Notes under the pieces: model-generated | What the model saw: only the letters and a program-made list of their open reading frames with translations | Databases searched by the model: none | What the model was told of the DNA's origin: nothing | Part shown: positions 1-11,504 of the stretch, one piece after another | Position numbering within the stretch: position 1 is the stretch's first letter | Layout of the letters: each line of letters begins with the position of its first letter | NCBI RefSeq assembly: GCF_051014685.1 | Contig: NW_027479286.1 | Coordinates: forward strand, 1-64,000 | DNA from: Ptiloglossa arizonensis | Lineage: Eukaryota > Arthropoda > Insecta > Hymenoptera > Colletidae | Reading direction: 5' to 3' | DNA length: 64,000 nt | Program-made: the position numbers and the translations under genes

Positions 1-177
1 CTCCCATATCTCGCGAACGGATTGACCTAACCCAAAAATTCCTGTTGCGTCTGAAAGTAGAAACTCGCCCGATTACAACGGTATGTGTATTTTTTCCCTA
101 GCCCATTCTGGTTAAGCGTTTGGAGCAGCAGAATTGCGAAAAATTTTATGCCTTCTCAACCATTTCTTGGCTTCAAA
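1..177. repeat. Reference monomer (defines phase used here)
   Basis: One complete unit, used as the phase for all monomer starts quoted. Landmarks by offset: TCGCGA palindrome at 11-16; A5T2 tract at 34-40; the most variable core at about 41-52 (GTTGCGTCTG, ATTGCATCTG, GATGCTTGTG, GCTGCG, TCTGCG, ATTGAATTTG or ATTGTAACTG); CCCGATTACAACGG at 68-81; T6 tract at 90-95; CCCTAG at 96-101, becoming the palindrome CCTAGG in many copies; GGAGCAGCAG near 122; and an A5T4 tract at 139-147. Composition is 44 C, 32 G and 9 CpG. The long T and A tracts and the TCGCGA site are kept in most copies. Confidence 0.95.
67..83 (-). promoter_or_regulatory. CENP-B-box-like 17-mer, weak match, once per monomer
   Basis: Read on the minus strand, this segment fits the CENP-B box core NTTCGNNNNANNCGGGN at 7 of 9 fixed bases: CGGG, the A and the CG match, while the two T of TTCG do not. 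The same segment recurs near offset 67 in most monomers, and CCCGATTACAACGG is among the best conserved parts of the unit. A 7/9 match somewhere in a 177 bp unit on either strand is expected about every second random sequence, so similarity alone is not significant. A different binding protein, or none, is equally possible. Confidence 0.15.
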
Positions 178-613
178 CTCCCATATCTCGCGAGCGGATT
201 GACCAAACCCAAAAATTCCTGATGCTTGTGAAAGTAGAAACTCTCCCGATTACAACGGTATGTGTATTTTTTCCCTAGCCCATTCTGGTTAAGCGTTTGG
301 AGCAGCAGAATGGCGAAAAATTTGTTGTCTTCTCAACCATTTCTTAACTTCAAAGTCCCATATCTCGCGAACGGATTGACCAAACCCAAAAATTCCTGCT
401 GCGTCTGAAAGTAGAAACTCTCCCGATTACAACGGTATGCGTATTTTTCCCCTAGGGCATTCTGGATAAGCAATTGGAGCAGCAGAAGTGCGCAAAATTT
501 GTTGTCTTCTCAACCATTTCTTAGCTTCAAACTCTCATATCGCGCGAACGGATTGATCTAACCCAAATATTCCTATTGAATTTGAAAGTAGAAACTCGCC
601 CGATTACAACGGC

Positions 614-3063
614 ATGTGTATTTTTTCCCTAGGCCATTCTGGTTATGCGTTTGGAGCAGCAGAATTGCGAAAAATATTTTGCCTTCTCAACTATTTCTTG
701 GCTTCAACTCCCATATCTCGCGAACGGATTGACCTAACCCAAAAATTCCTGTTGCTTCTGAAAGTAGAAACTCGCCCGATTACAAAGGTATGCGTATTTT
801 TTCCCTAGGCCATTTTGGTTATGCGTTTGGAGCAGCAGAATTGCGAAAAATATTTTGCCTTCTCAACTATTTCTTGGCTTCAAACTCCCATATCTCGCGA
901 ACGGATTGACCTAACCCAAAAATTCCTATTGCATCTGAAAGTAGAAACTCGGCCGATTACAACGGTATGTGTATTTTTTCCCTAGGGCATTCTGGTTAAG
1001 CGTTTGGAGCAGCAGAATTGCGCAAAATTTTTTGCCTTCTCAACCATTTCTTGGCTTCAAACTCCCATATCTCGCGAACGGATTGACCTAACCCAAAAAT
1101 TCCTGTTGCGTCTGAAGGTAGAAACTCGCCCGATAACAAAGGTATGTGTATTTTTTCCCTAGCCCATTCTGGTTAAGCGTTTGGAGCAGCAGAATTGTGA
1201 AAAATTTGTTGCCTTCTCAACCATTCCTTGGCTTCAAACTCCCATATCTCGCGAACCGATTGACCTAACCCAAAAATTCCTGTTGCGTCTGAAAGTAGAA
1301 ACTCGCCCGATTACAACGGTATGTGTATTTTTTCCCTAGGCCATTCTGGTTAAGCGTTTGGAGCTACAGAATTGCGAAAAATTTTTTGCCTTCTCAACCA
1401 TTTCTTGGCTTCAAACTCCCATATCTCGCGAACGGATTGACCTATCCCAAAAATTCCTATTGCATCTGAAAGTAGAAACTCGCCCGATTACAACGGTACG
1501 TGTATTTTTCCCCTAGGCCATTCTGGTTAAGCGTTTGGATCAGCAGTATTGCGAAAAATTTAATGCCTTCTCAACCATTTCTTGGCTTCAAACTCCCATA
1601 TCTCGCGAGCGGATTGACCAAACCCAAAAATTCCTGATGCTTGTGAAAGTAGAAACTCTCCCGATTACAACGGTATGTGTATTTTTTCCCTAGCCCGTTC
1701 TGGTTAAGCGTTTGGAGCAGCAGAATTGCGAAAAATTTGTTGTCTTCTCAACCATTTCTTAACTTCAAAGTCCCATATCTCGCGAACGGATTGACCAAAC
1801 CCAAAAATTCCTGCTGCGTCTGAAAGTAGAAACTCGCCCGATTACAACGGTATGTGTATTTTTTCCCTAGGCCATTCTGGTTAAGCGTTTGGAGCAGCAG
1901 AATTGCGAAAAATTTTTTGCCTTCTCAACCATTCCTTGGCTTCAAACTCCCATATCTCGCGAACGGATTGACCAAGCCCAACAATTCCTGTTGCTTGTGA
2001 AAGTAGAAACTCTCCCGATTACAACGGTAGGTGTATTTTTTCCCTAGCCCATTCTGGTTAAGCGTTTGGAGCAGCAGAATTGCGAAAAATTTGTTGTCTT
2101 CTCAACCATTTCTTAGCTTCAAACTCTCATATCGCGCGAACGGATTGATCTAACCCAAAAATTCCTATTGAATTTGAAGGTAGAAACTCGCCCGATTACA
2201 ACGGTATGTGTATTTTTTCCCTAGGCCATTCTGGTTAAGCGTTTGGAGCAGCAGAATTGCGAAAAATTTGTTGCCTTCTCAACCATTCCTTGGCTTCAAA
2301 CTCCCATATCTCGCGAACGGATTGACCTAACCCAAAAATTCCTATTGCATCTGAAAGTAGAAACTCGCCCGATTACAACGGTACGTGAATTTTTCCCCTA
2401 GGCCATTCTGGTTAAGCGTTTGGATCGGCAGAATTGCGAAAAATTTTATGCCTTCTCAACCATTTCTTGGCTTCAAACTCCCATATCTCGCGAGCGGATT
2501 GACCAAACCCAAAAATTCCTGATGCTTGTGAAAGTAGAAACTCTCCCGATTACAACGGTATGTGTATTTTTTCCCTAGCCCATTCTGGTTAAGCGTTTGG
2601 AGCAGCAGAATTGCGAAAAATTTGTTGTCTTCTCAACCATTTCTTAGCTTCAAAGTCCCATATCTCGCGAACGGATTGACCGAACCCCAAAATTCCTATT
2701 GTAACTGAAAGTAGAAACTCGCCCGATTACAACGGTATGTGTATTTTTTCCCTAGCCCATTCTGGTTAAGCGATTGGAGCAGCAGAAGGGCGAAAAATTT
2801 GTTGTCTTGTCAACCATATCTTAGCTTCAAAGTCCCATATCTCGCGAACGGATTGACCGAACCCAAAAATTCCTATTGTAACTGGAAGTAGAAACTTGCC
2901 CGATTACAACGGTATGTGTATTTTTTCCCTAGGCCATTCTGGTTATGCGTTTGCAGCAGCAGAATTGCGAAAAATATTTTGCCTTCTCAACTATTTCTTG
3001 GCTTCAAACTCCCATATCTCGCGAACGGATTGACCTAACCCAAAAATTCCTGTTGCGTCTGAA
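614..3063. repeat. 2450 bp HOR block, copy 1
   Basis: This block of about 14 monomers reappears at 3976-6425, offset 3362 bp (19 units minus one base). I compared the two line by line and saw no difference, including rare variants such as CAGCAGTATT near 1544, GTACGTGAAT near 2382, GAAGGGCG near 2788 and the missing A near 706. Identity ends at 3064 (G here, A at 6426). This implies a very recent duplication or gene conversion, or an assembly duplication. Confidence 0.9.
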
Positions 3064-3185
3064 GGTAGAAACTCGCCCGATAACAACGGTATGTGTATTT
3101 TTTCCCTAGCCCATTCTGGTTAAGCGTTTGGAGCAGCAGAATTGTGAAAAATTTGTTGCCTTCTCAACCATTTCTTGGCTTCAAA

Positions 3186-4001
3186 CTCCCATATCTCGCG
3201 AACGGATTGACCTAACCCAAAAATTCCTGTTGCGTCTGAAGGTAGAAACTCGCCCGATAACAACGGTATGTGTATTTTTTCCCTAGCCCATTCTGGTTAA
3301 GCGTTTGGAGCAGCAGAATTGTGAAAAATTTGTTGCCTTCTCAACCATTCCTTGGCTTCAAACTCCCATATCTCGCGAACGGATTGACCTAACCCAAAAA
3401 TTCCTGTTGCGTCTGAAAGTAGAAACTCGCCCGATTACAACGGTATGTGTATTTTTTCCCTAGGCCATTCTGGTTAAGCGTTTGGAGCTGCAGAATTGCG
3501 AAAAATTTTTTGCCTTCTCAACCATTTCTTGGCTTCAAACTCCCATATCTCGCGAACGGATTGACCTATCCCAAAAATTCCTATTGCATCTGAAAGTAGA
3601 AACTCGCCCGATTACAACGGTACGTGTATTTTTCCCCTAGGCCATTCTGGTTAAGCGTTTGGATCAGCAGAATTGCGAAAAATTTTATGCCTTCTCAACC
3701 ATTTCTTGGCTTCAAACTCCCATATCTCGCGAGCGGATTGACCAAACCCAAAAATTCCTGATGCTTGTGAAAGTAGAAACTCTCCCGATTACATCGGTAT
3801 GTGTATTTTTTCCCTAGCCCGTTCTGGTTAAGCGTTTGGAGCAGCAGAATTGCGAAAAATTTGTTGTCTTCTCAACCATTTCTTAACTTCAAAGTCCCAT
3901 ATCTCGCGAACGGATTGACCAAACACAAAAATTCCTGCTGCGTCTGAAAGTAGAAACTCGCCCGATTACAACGGTATGTGTATTTTTTCCCTAGGCCATT
4001 C
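3186..4001. repeat. HOR tail block, copy 1
   Basis: This block of about 4.6 monomers matches 6725-7540 at offset 3539 bp (20 units minus one). The shared rare variant ACATCGG at 3792 and 7331, together with AAACACAAAA in the following monomer, ties the two copies together. It forms the downstream end of the 19/20-monomer HOR. Confidence 0.8.
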
Positions 4002-6425
4002 TGGTTATGCGTTTGGAGCAGCAGAATTGCGAAAAATATTTTGCCTTCTCAACTATTTCTTGGCTTCAACTCCCATATCTCGCGAACGGATTGACCTAAC
4101 CCAAAAATTCCTGTTGCTTCTGAAAGTAGAAACTCGCCCGATTACAAAGGTATGCGTATTTTTTCCCTAGGCCATTTTGGTTATGCGTTTGGAGCAGCAG
4201 AATTGCGAAAAATATTTTGCCTTCTCAACTATTTCTTGGCTTCAAACTCCCATATCTCGCGAACGGATTGACCTAACCCAAAAATTCCTATTGCATCTGA
4301 AAGTAGAAACTCGGCCGATTACAACGGTATGTGTATTTTTTCCCTAGGGCATTCTGGTTAAGCGTTTGGAGCAGCAGAATTGCGCAAAATTTTTTGCCTT
4401 CTCAACCATTTCTTGGCTTCAAACTCCCATATCTCGCGAACGGATTGACCTAACCCAAAAATTCCTGTTGCGTCTGAAGGTAGAAACTCGCCCGATAACA
4501 AAGGTATGTGTATTTTTTCCCTAGCCCATTCTGGTTAAGCGTTTGGAGCAGCAGAATTGTGAAAAATTTGTTGCCTTCTCAACCATTCCTTGGCTTCAAA
4601 CTCCCATATCTCGCGAACCGATTGACCTAACCCAAAAATTCCTGTTGCGTCTGAAAGTAGAAACTCGCCCGATTACAACGGTATGTGTATTTTTTCCCTA
4701 GGCCATTCTGGTTAAGCGTTTGGAGCTACAGAATTGCGAAAAATTTTTTGCCTTCTCAACCATTTCTTGGCTTCAAACTCCCATATCTCGCGAACGGATT
4801 GACCTATCCCAAAAATTCCTATTGCATCTGAAAGTAGAAACTCGCCCGATTACAACGGTACGTGTATTTTTCCCCTAGGCCATTCTGGTTAAGCGTTTGG
4901 ATCAGCAGTATTGCGAAAAATTTAATGCCTTCTCAACCATTTCTTGGCTTCAAACTCCCATATCTCGCGAGCGGATTGACCAAACCCAAAAATTCCTGAT
5001 GCTTGTGAAAGTAGAAACTCTCCCGATTACAACGGTATGTGTATTTTTTCCCTAGCCCGTTCTGGTTAAGCGTTTGGAGCAGCAGAATTGCGAAAAATTT
5101 GTTGTCTTCTCAACCATTTCTTAACTTCAAAGTCCCATATCTCGCGAACGGATTGACCAAACCCAAAAATTCCTGCTGCGTCTGAAAGTAGAAACTCGCC
5201 CGATTACAACGGTATGTGTATTTTTTCCCTAGGCCATTCTGGTTAAGCGTTTGGAGCAGCAGAATTGCGAAAAATTTTTTGCCTTCTCAACCATTCCTTG
5301 GCTTCAAACTCCCATATCTCGCGAACGGATTGACCAAGCCCAACAATTCCTGTTGCTTGTGAAAGTAGAAACTCTCCCGATTACAACGGTAGGTGTATTT
5401 TTTCCCTAGCCCATTCTGGTTAAGCGTTTGGAGCAGCAGAATTGCGAAAAATTTGTTGTCTTCTCAACCATTTCTTAGCTTCAAACTCTCATATCGCGCG
5501 AACGGATTGATCTAACCCAAAAATTCCTATTGAATTTGAAGGTAGAAACTCGCCCGATTACAACGGTATGTGTATTTTTTCCCTAGGCCATTCTGGTTAA
5601 GCGTTTGGAGCAGCAGAATTGCGAAAAATTTGTTGCCTTCTCAACCATTCCTTGGCTTCAAACTCCCATATCTCGCGAACGGATTGACCTAACCCAAAAA
5701 TTCCTATTGCATCTGAAAGTAGAAACTCGCCCGATTACAACGGTACGTGAATTTTTCCCCTAGGCCATTCTGGTTAAGCGTTTGGATCGGCAGAATTGCG
5801 AAAAATTTTATGCCTTCTCAACCATTTCTTGGCTTCAAACTCCCATATCTCGCGAGCGGATTGACCAAACCCAAAAATTCCTGATGCTTGTGAAAGTAGA
5901 AACTCTCCCGATTACAACGGTATGTGTATTTTTTCCCTAGCCCATTCTGGTTAAGCGTTTGGAGCAGCAGAATTGCGAAAAATTTGTTGTCTTCTCAACC
6001 ATTTCTTAGCTTCAAAGTCCCATATCTCGCGAACGGATTGACCGAACCCCAAAATTCCTATTGTAACTGAAAGTAGAAACTCGCCCGATTACAACGGTAT
6101 GTGTATTTTTTCCCTAGCCCATTCTGGTTAAGCGATTGGAGCAGCAGAAGGGCGAAAAATTTGTTGTCTTGTCAACCATATCTTAGCTTCAAAGTCCCAT
6201 ATCTCGCGAACGGATTGACCGAACCCAAAAATTCCTATTGTAACTGGAAGTAGAAACTTGCCCGATTACAACGGTATGTGTATTTTTTCCCTAGGCCATT
6301 CTGGTTATGCGTTTGCAGCAGCAGAATTGCGAAAAATATTTTGCCTTCTCAACTATTTCTTGGCTTCAAACTCCCATATCTCGCGAACGGATTGACCTAA
6401 CCCAAAAATTCCTGTTGCGTCTGAA
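3976..6425. repeat. 2450 bp HOR block, copy 2
   Basis: Second copy of the block at 614-3063. It is entered from a different upstream monomer: GGTATG precedes it here, GGCATG precedes copy 1. After 6425 the sequence passes through two monomers that resemble those at 708 and 885 before rejoining the 3186-series at 6725. The second HOR is therefore 20 monomers long rather than 19. Confidence 0.9.
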
Positions 6426-6724
6426 AGTAGAAACTCGCCCGATTACAAAGGTATGCGTATTTTTTCCCTAGGCCATTTTGGTTATGCGTTTGGAGCAGCA
6501 GAATTGCGAAAAATATTTTGCCTTCTCAACTATTTCTTGGCTTCAAACTCCCATATCTCGCGAACGGATTGACCTAACCCAAAAATTCCTATTGCATCTG
6601 AAAGTAGAAACTCGGCCGATTACAACGGTATGTGTATTTTTTCCCTAGGGCATTCTGGTTAAGCGTTTGGAGCAGCAGAATTGCGCAAAATTTTTTGCCT
6701 TCTCAACCATTTCTTGGCTTCAAA

Positions 6725-7540
6725 CTCCCATATCTCGCGAACGGATTGACCTAACCCAAAAATTCCTGTTGCGTCTGAAGGTAGAAACTCGCCCGATAAC
6801 AACGGTATGTGTATTTTTTCCCTAGCCCATTCTGGTTAAGCGTTTGGAGCAGCAGAATTGTGAAAAATTTGTTGCCTTCTCAACCATTCCTTGGCTTCAA
6901 ACTCCCATATCTCGCGAACGGATTGACCTAACCCAAAAATTCCTGTTGCGTCTGAAAGTAGAAACTCGCCCGATTACAACGGTATGTGTATTTTTTCCCT
7001 AGGCCATTCTGGTTAAGCGTTTGGAGCTGCAGAATTGCGAAAAATTTTTTGCCTTCTCAACCATTTCTTGGCTTCAAACTCCCATATCTCGCGAACGGAT
7101 TGACCTATCCCAAAAATTCCTATTGCATCTGAAAGTAGAAACTCGCCCGATTACAACGGTACGTGTATTTTTCCCCTAGGCCATTCTGGTTAAGCGTTTG
7201 GATCAGCAGAATTGCGAAAAATTTTATGCCTTCTCAACCATTTCTTGGCTTCAAACTCCCATATCTCGCGAGCGGATTGACCAAACCCAAAAATTCCTGA
7301 TGCTTGTGAAAGTAGAAACTCTCCCGATTACATCGGTATGTGTATTTTTTCCCTAGCCCGTTCTGGTTAAGCGTTTGGAGCAGCAGAATTGCGAAAAATT
7401 TGTTGTCTTCTCAACCATTTCTTAACTTCAAAGTCCCATATCTCGCGAACGGATTGACCAAACACAAAAATTCCTGCTGCGTCTGAAAGTAGAAACTCGC
7501 CCGATTACAACGGTATGTGTATTTTTTCCCTAGGCCATTC
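6725..7540. repeat. HOR tail block, copy 2
   Basis: Counterpart of 3186-4001 with the ACATCGG variant at 7331. Immediately afterwards the array switches to a CTCTCATATCGCGCG monomer near 7614 that resembles the one at 532. Confidence 0.8.
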
Positions 7541-7589
7541 TGGTTAAGCGTTTGGAGCAGCAGAATTGCGAAAAATTTTTTGTCTTCTC

Positions 7590-8868
7590 AACCATTTCTT
7601 AGCTTCAAACTCTCATATCGCGCGAACGGATTGATCTAACCCAAATATTCCTATTGAATTTGAAAGTAGAAACTCGCCCGATTACAACGGCATGTGTATT
7701 TTTTCCCTAGGCCATTCTGGTTAAGCGTTTGGAGCTGCAGAATTGCGAAAAATTTTTTGCCTTCTCAACCATTTCTTGGCTTCAAACTCCCATATCTCGC
7801 GAACGGATTGACCTATCCCAAAAATTTCCTATTGCATCTGAAAGTAGAAACTCGCCCGATTACAACGGTACGTGTATTTTTCCCCTAGGCCATTCTGGTT
7901 AAGCGTTTGGATCAGCAGAATTGCGAAAAATTGTATGCCTTCTCAACCATTTCTTGGCTTCAAACTCCCATATCTCGCGAGCGGATTGACCAAACCCAAA
8001 AATTCCTGATGCTTGTGAAAGTAGAAACTCTCCCGATTACAACGGTATGTGTATTTTTTCCCTAGCCCGTTCTGGTTAAGCGTTTGGAGCAGCAGAATTG
8101 CGAAAAATTTGTTGTCTTCTCAACCATTTCTTAACTTCAAAGTCCCATATCTCGCGAACGGATTGACCAAACCCAAAAATTCCTGCTGCGTCTGAAAGTA
8201 GAAACTCGCCCGGTTACAACGGTATGTGTATTTTTTCCCTAGGCCATTCTGGTTAAGCGTTTGGAGCAGCAGAATTGCGAAAAATTTTTTGCCTTCTCAA
8301 CCATTCCTTGGCTTCAAACTCCCATATCTCGCGAACGGATTGACCAAGCCCAACAATTCCTGTTGCTTGTGAAAGTAGAAACTCTCCCGATTACAACGGT
8401 AGGTGTATTTTTTCCCTAGCCCATTCTGGTTAAGCGTTTGGAGCAGCAGAATTGCGAAAAATTTGTTGTCTTCTCAACCATTTCTTAGCTTCAAAGTCCC
8501 ATATCTCGCGAACGGATTGACCAAACCCAAAAATTCCTGCTGCGTCTGAAAGTAGAAACTCGCCCGATTACAACGGTGTGCGTATTTTTTCCCTAGGCCA
8601 TTCTGGTTAAGCGTTTGGAGAAGCAGAATTGCGAAAAATTTGTTGTCTTCTCAACCATTTCTTAGCTTCAAACTCTCATATCGCGCGAACGGATTGATCT
8701 AACCCAAAAATTCCTATTGAATTTGAAGGTAGAAACTCGCCCGATTACAACGGTATGTGTATTTTTTCCCTAGGCCATTCTGGTTAAGCGTTTGGAGCAG
8801 CAGAATTGCGAAAAATTTGTTGCCTTCTCAACCATTCCTTGGCTTCAAACTCCCATATCTCGCGAACG
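7590..8868. repeat. 12-monomer HOR block, copy 1
   Basis: Matches 9714-10992. The offset is 2125 bp before the extra T near 7826 and 2124 bp (12 x 177) after it. Shared markers are GGCATGTG at 7690/9815, the TAGCCCGTT monomer, GGTAGGTG at 8399/10523 and GGAGAAGCAG at 8617/10741. Differences seen include the extra T, TTGTATGCC at 7931 and CGGTTAC at 8211. Confidence 0.8.
7821..7830. other. One-base insertion in the A5T2 tract
   Basis: AAAAATTTCC instead of AAAAATTCC, one of only two insertions seen in the window (the other is AAACCC near 34002). It changes the offset of the 12-monomer HOR from 2125 to 2124. Confidence 0.85.
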
Positions 8869-9713
8869 GATTGACCTAACCCAAAAATTCCTATTGCATC
8901 TGAAAGTAGAAACTCGCCCGATTACAACGGTACGTGAATTTTTCCCCTAGGCCATTCTGGTTAAGCGTTTGGATCGGCAGAATTGCGAAAAATTTTATGC
9001 CTTCTCAACCATTTCTTGGCTTCAAACTCCCATATCTCGCGAGCGGATTGACCAAACCCAAAAATTCCTGATGCTTGTGAAAGTAGAAACTCTCCCGATT
9101 ACAACGGTATGTGTATTTTTTCCCTAGCCCATTCTGGTTAAGCGTTTGGAGCAGCAGAATTGCGAAAAATTTGTTGTCTTCTCAACCATTTCTTAGCTTC
9201 AAAGTCCCATATCTCGCGAACGGATTGACCGAACCCCAAAATTCCTATTGTAACTGAAAGTAGAAACTCGCCCGACTACAACGGTATGTGTATTTTTTCC
9301 CTAGCCCATTCTGGTTAAGCGATTGGAGCAGCAGAAGGGCGAAAAATTTGTTGTCTTGTCAACCATATCTTAGCTTCAAAGTCCCATATCTCGCGAACGG
9401 ATAGACCGAACCCAAAAATTCCTATTGTAACTGGAAGTAGAAACTTGCCCGATTACAACGGTATGTGTATTTTTTCCCTAGGCCATTCTGGTTATGCGTT
9501 TGCAGCAGCAGAATTGCGAAAAATATTTTGCCTTCTCAACTATTTCTTGGCTTCAAACTCCCATATCTCGCGAACGGATTGACCTAACCCAAAAATTCCT
9601 GTTGCGTCTGAAAGTAGAAACTCGCCCGATTACAAAGGTATGCGTATTTTTTCCCTAGGCCATTTTGGTTATGCGTTTGGAGCAGCAGAATTGCGAAAAA
9701 TTTGTTGTCTTCT

Positions 9714-10992
9714 CAACCATTTCTTAGCTTCAAACTCTCATATCGCGCGAACGGATTGATCTAACCCAAATATTCCTATTGAATTTGAAAGTAGAAACTC
9801 GCCCGATTACAACGGCATGTGTATTTTTTCCCTAGGCCATTCTGGTTAAGCGTTTGGAGCTGCAGAATTGCGAAAAATTTTTTGCCTTCTCAACCATTTC
9901 TTGGCTTCAAACTCCCATATCTCGCGAACGGATTGACCTATCCCAAAAATTCCTATTGCATCTGAAAGTAGAAACTCGCCCGATTACAACGGTACGTGTA
10001 TTTTTCCCCTAGGCCATTCTGGTTAAGCGTTTGGATCAGCAGAATTGCGAAAAATTTTATGCCTTCTCAACCATTTCTTGGCTTCAAACTCCCATATCTC
10101 GCGAGCGGATTGACCAAACCCAAAAATTCCTGATGCTTGTGAAAGTAGAAACTCTCCCGATTACAACGGTATGTGTATTTTTTCCCTAGCCCGTTCTGGT
10201 TAAGCGTTTGGAGCAGCAGAATTGCGAAAAATTTGTTGTCTTCTCAACCATTTCTTAACTTCAAAGTCCCATATCTCGCGAACGGATTGACCAAACCCAA
10301 AAATTCCTGCTGCGTCTGAAAGTAGAAACTCGCCCGATTACAACGGTATGTGTATTTTTTCCCTAGGCCATTCTGGTTAAGCGTTTGGAGCAGCAGAATT
10401 GCGAAAAATTTTTTGCCTTCTCAACCATTCCTTGGCTTCAAACTCCCATATCTCGCGAACGGATTGACCAAGCCCAACAATTCCTGTTGCTTGTGAAAGT
10501 AGAAACTCTCCCGATTACAACGGTAGGTGTATTTTTTCCCTAGCCCATTCTGGTTAAGCGTTTGGAGCAGCAGAATTGCGAAAAATTTGTTGTCTTCTCA
10601 ACCATTTCTTAGCTTCAAAGTCCCATATCTCGCGAACGGATTGACCAAACCCAAAAATTCCTGCTGCGTCTGAAAGTAGAAACTCGCCCGATTACAACGG
10701 TGTGCGTATTTTTTCCCTAGGCCATTCTGGTTAAGCGTTTGGAGAAGCAGAATTGCGAAAAATTTGTTGTCTTCTCAACCATTTCTTAGCTTCAAACTCT
10801 CATATCGCGCGAACGGATTGATCTAACCCAAAAATTCCTATTGAATTTGAAGGTAGAAACTCGCCCGATTACAACGGTATGTGTATTTTTTCCCTAGGCC
10901 ATTCTGGTTAAGCGTTTGGAGCAGCAGAATTGCGAAAAATTTGTTGCCTTCTCAACCATTCCTTGGCTTCAAACTCCCATATCTCGCGAACG
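9714..10992. repeat. 12-monomer HOR block, copy 2
   Basis: Second copy of 7590-8868. At about 10993 it jumps within a monomer to the GGATAGACCGAACCC/ACTGGAAG type seen near 9400, skipping about three monomers relative to copy 1. This is the footprint of an in-register deletion. Confidence 0.75.
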
Positions 10993-11504
10993 GATAGACC
11001 GAACCCAAAAATTCCTATTGTAACTGGAAGTAGAAACTTGCCCGATTACAACGGTATGTGTATTTTTCCCCTAGGCCATTCTGGTTAAGCGTTTGGATCG
11101 GCAGAATTGCGAAAAATTTTATGCCTTCTCAACCATTTCTTGGCTTCAAACTCCCATATCTCGCGAGCGGATTGACCGAACCCCAAAATTCCTATTGTAA
11201 CTGAAAGTAGAAACTCGCCCGATTACAACGGTATGTGTATTTTTCCCCTAGGGCATTCTGGTTAAGCGATTGGAGCAGCAGAATTGCGCAAAATTTTTTG
11301 CCTTCTTAACCATTTCTTGGCTTCAAACTCCCATATCTCGCGAACGGATTGACCTAACCCAAAAATTCCTGTTGCGTCTGAAGGTAGAAACTCGCCCGAT
11401 AACAACGGTATGTGTATTTTTTCCCTAGCCCATTCTGGTTAAGCGTTTGGAGCAGCAGAATTGCGAAAAATTTGTTGCCTTCTCAACCATTCCTTGGCTT
11501 CAAA

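Noticed and set aside
11..16. TCGCGA and CCTAGG palindromes as regulatory operators
   Set aside because: Short palindromes that recur simply because the unit repeats; several subfamilies lose them with no visible consequence.
1..177. Internal sub-repeat (GAACGGATTGAC versus CCCGATTACAAC, about 52 bp apart)
   Set aside because: Only a short, weak resemblance; the rest of the unit shows no second copy.
614..808. 64-codon ATG frame repeated identically at 3976, 12118 and 14595
   Set aside because: It arises from the GGTTATGCG-type monomer plus a one-base deletion (AA for AAA) that shifts frame. It recurs only because the block is duplicated. No ribosome site, domain or selection signal is visible.
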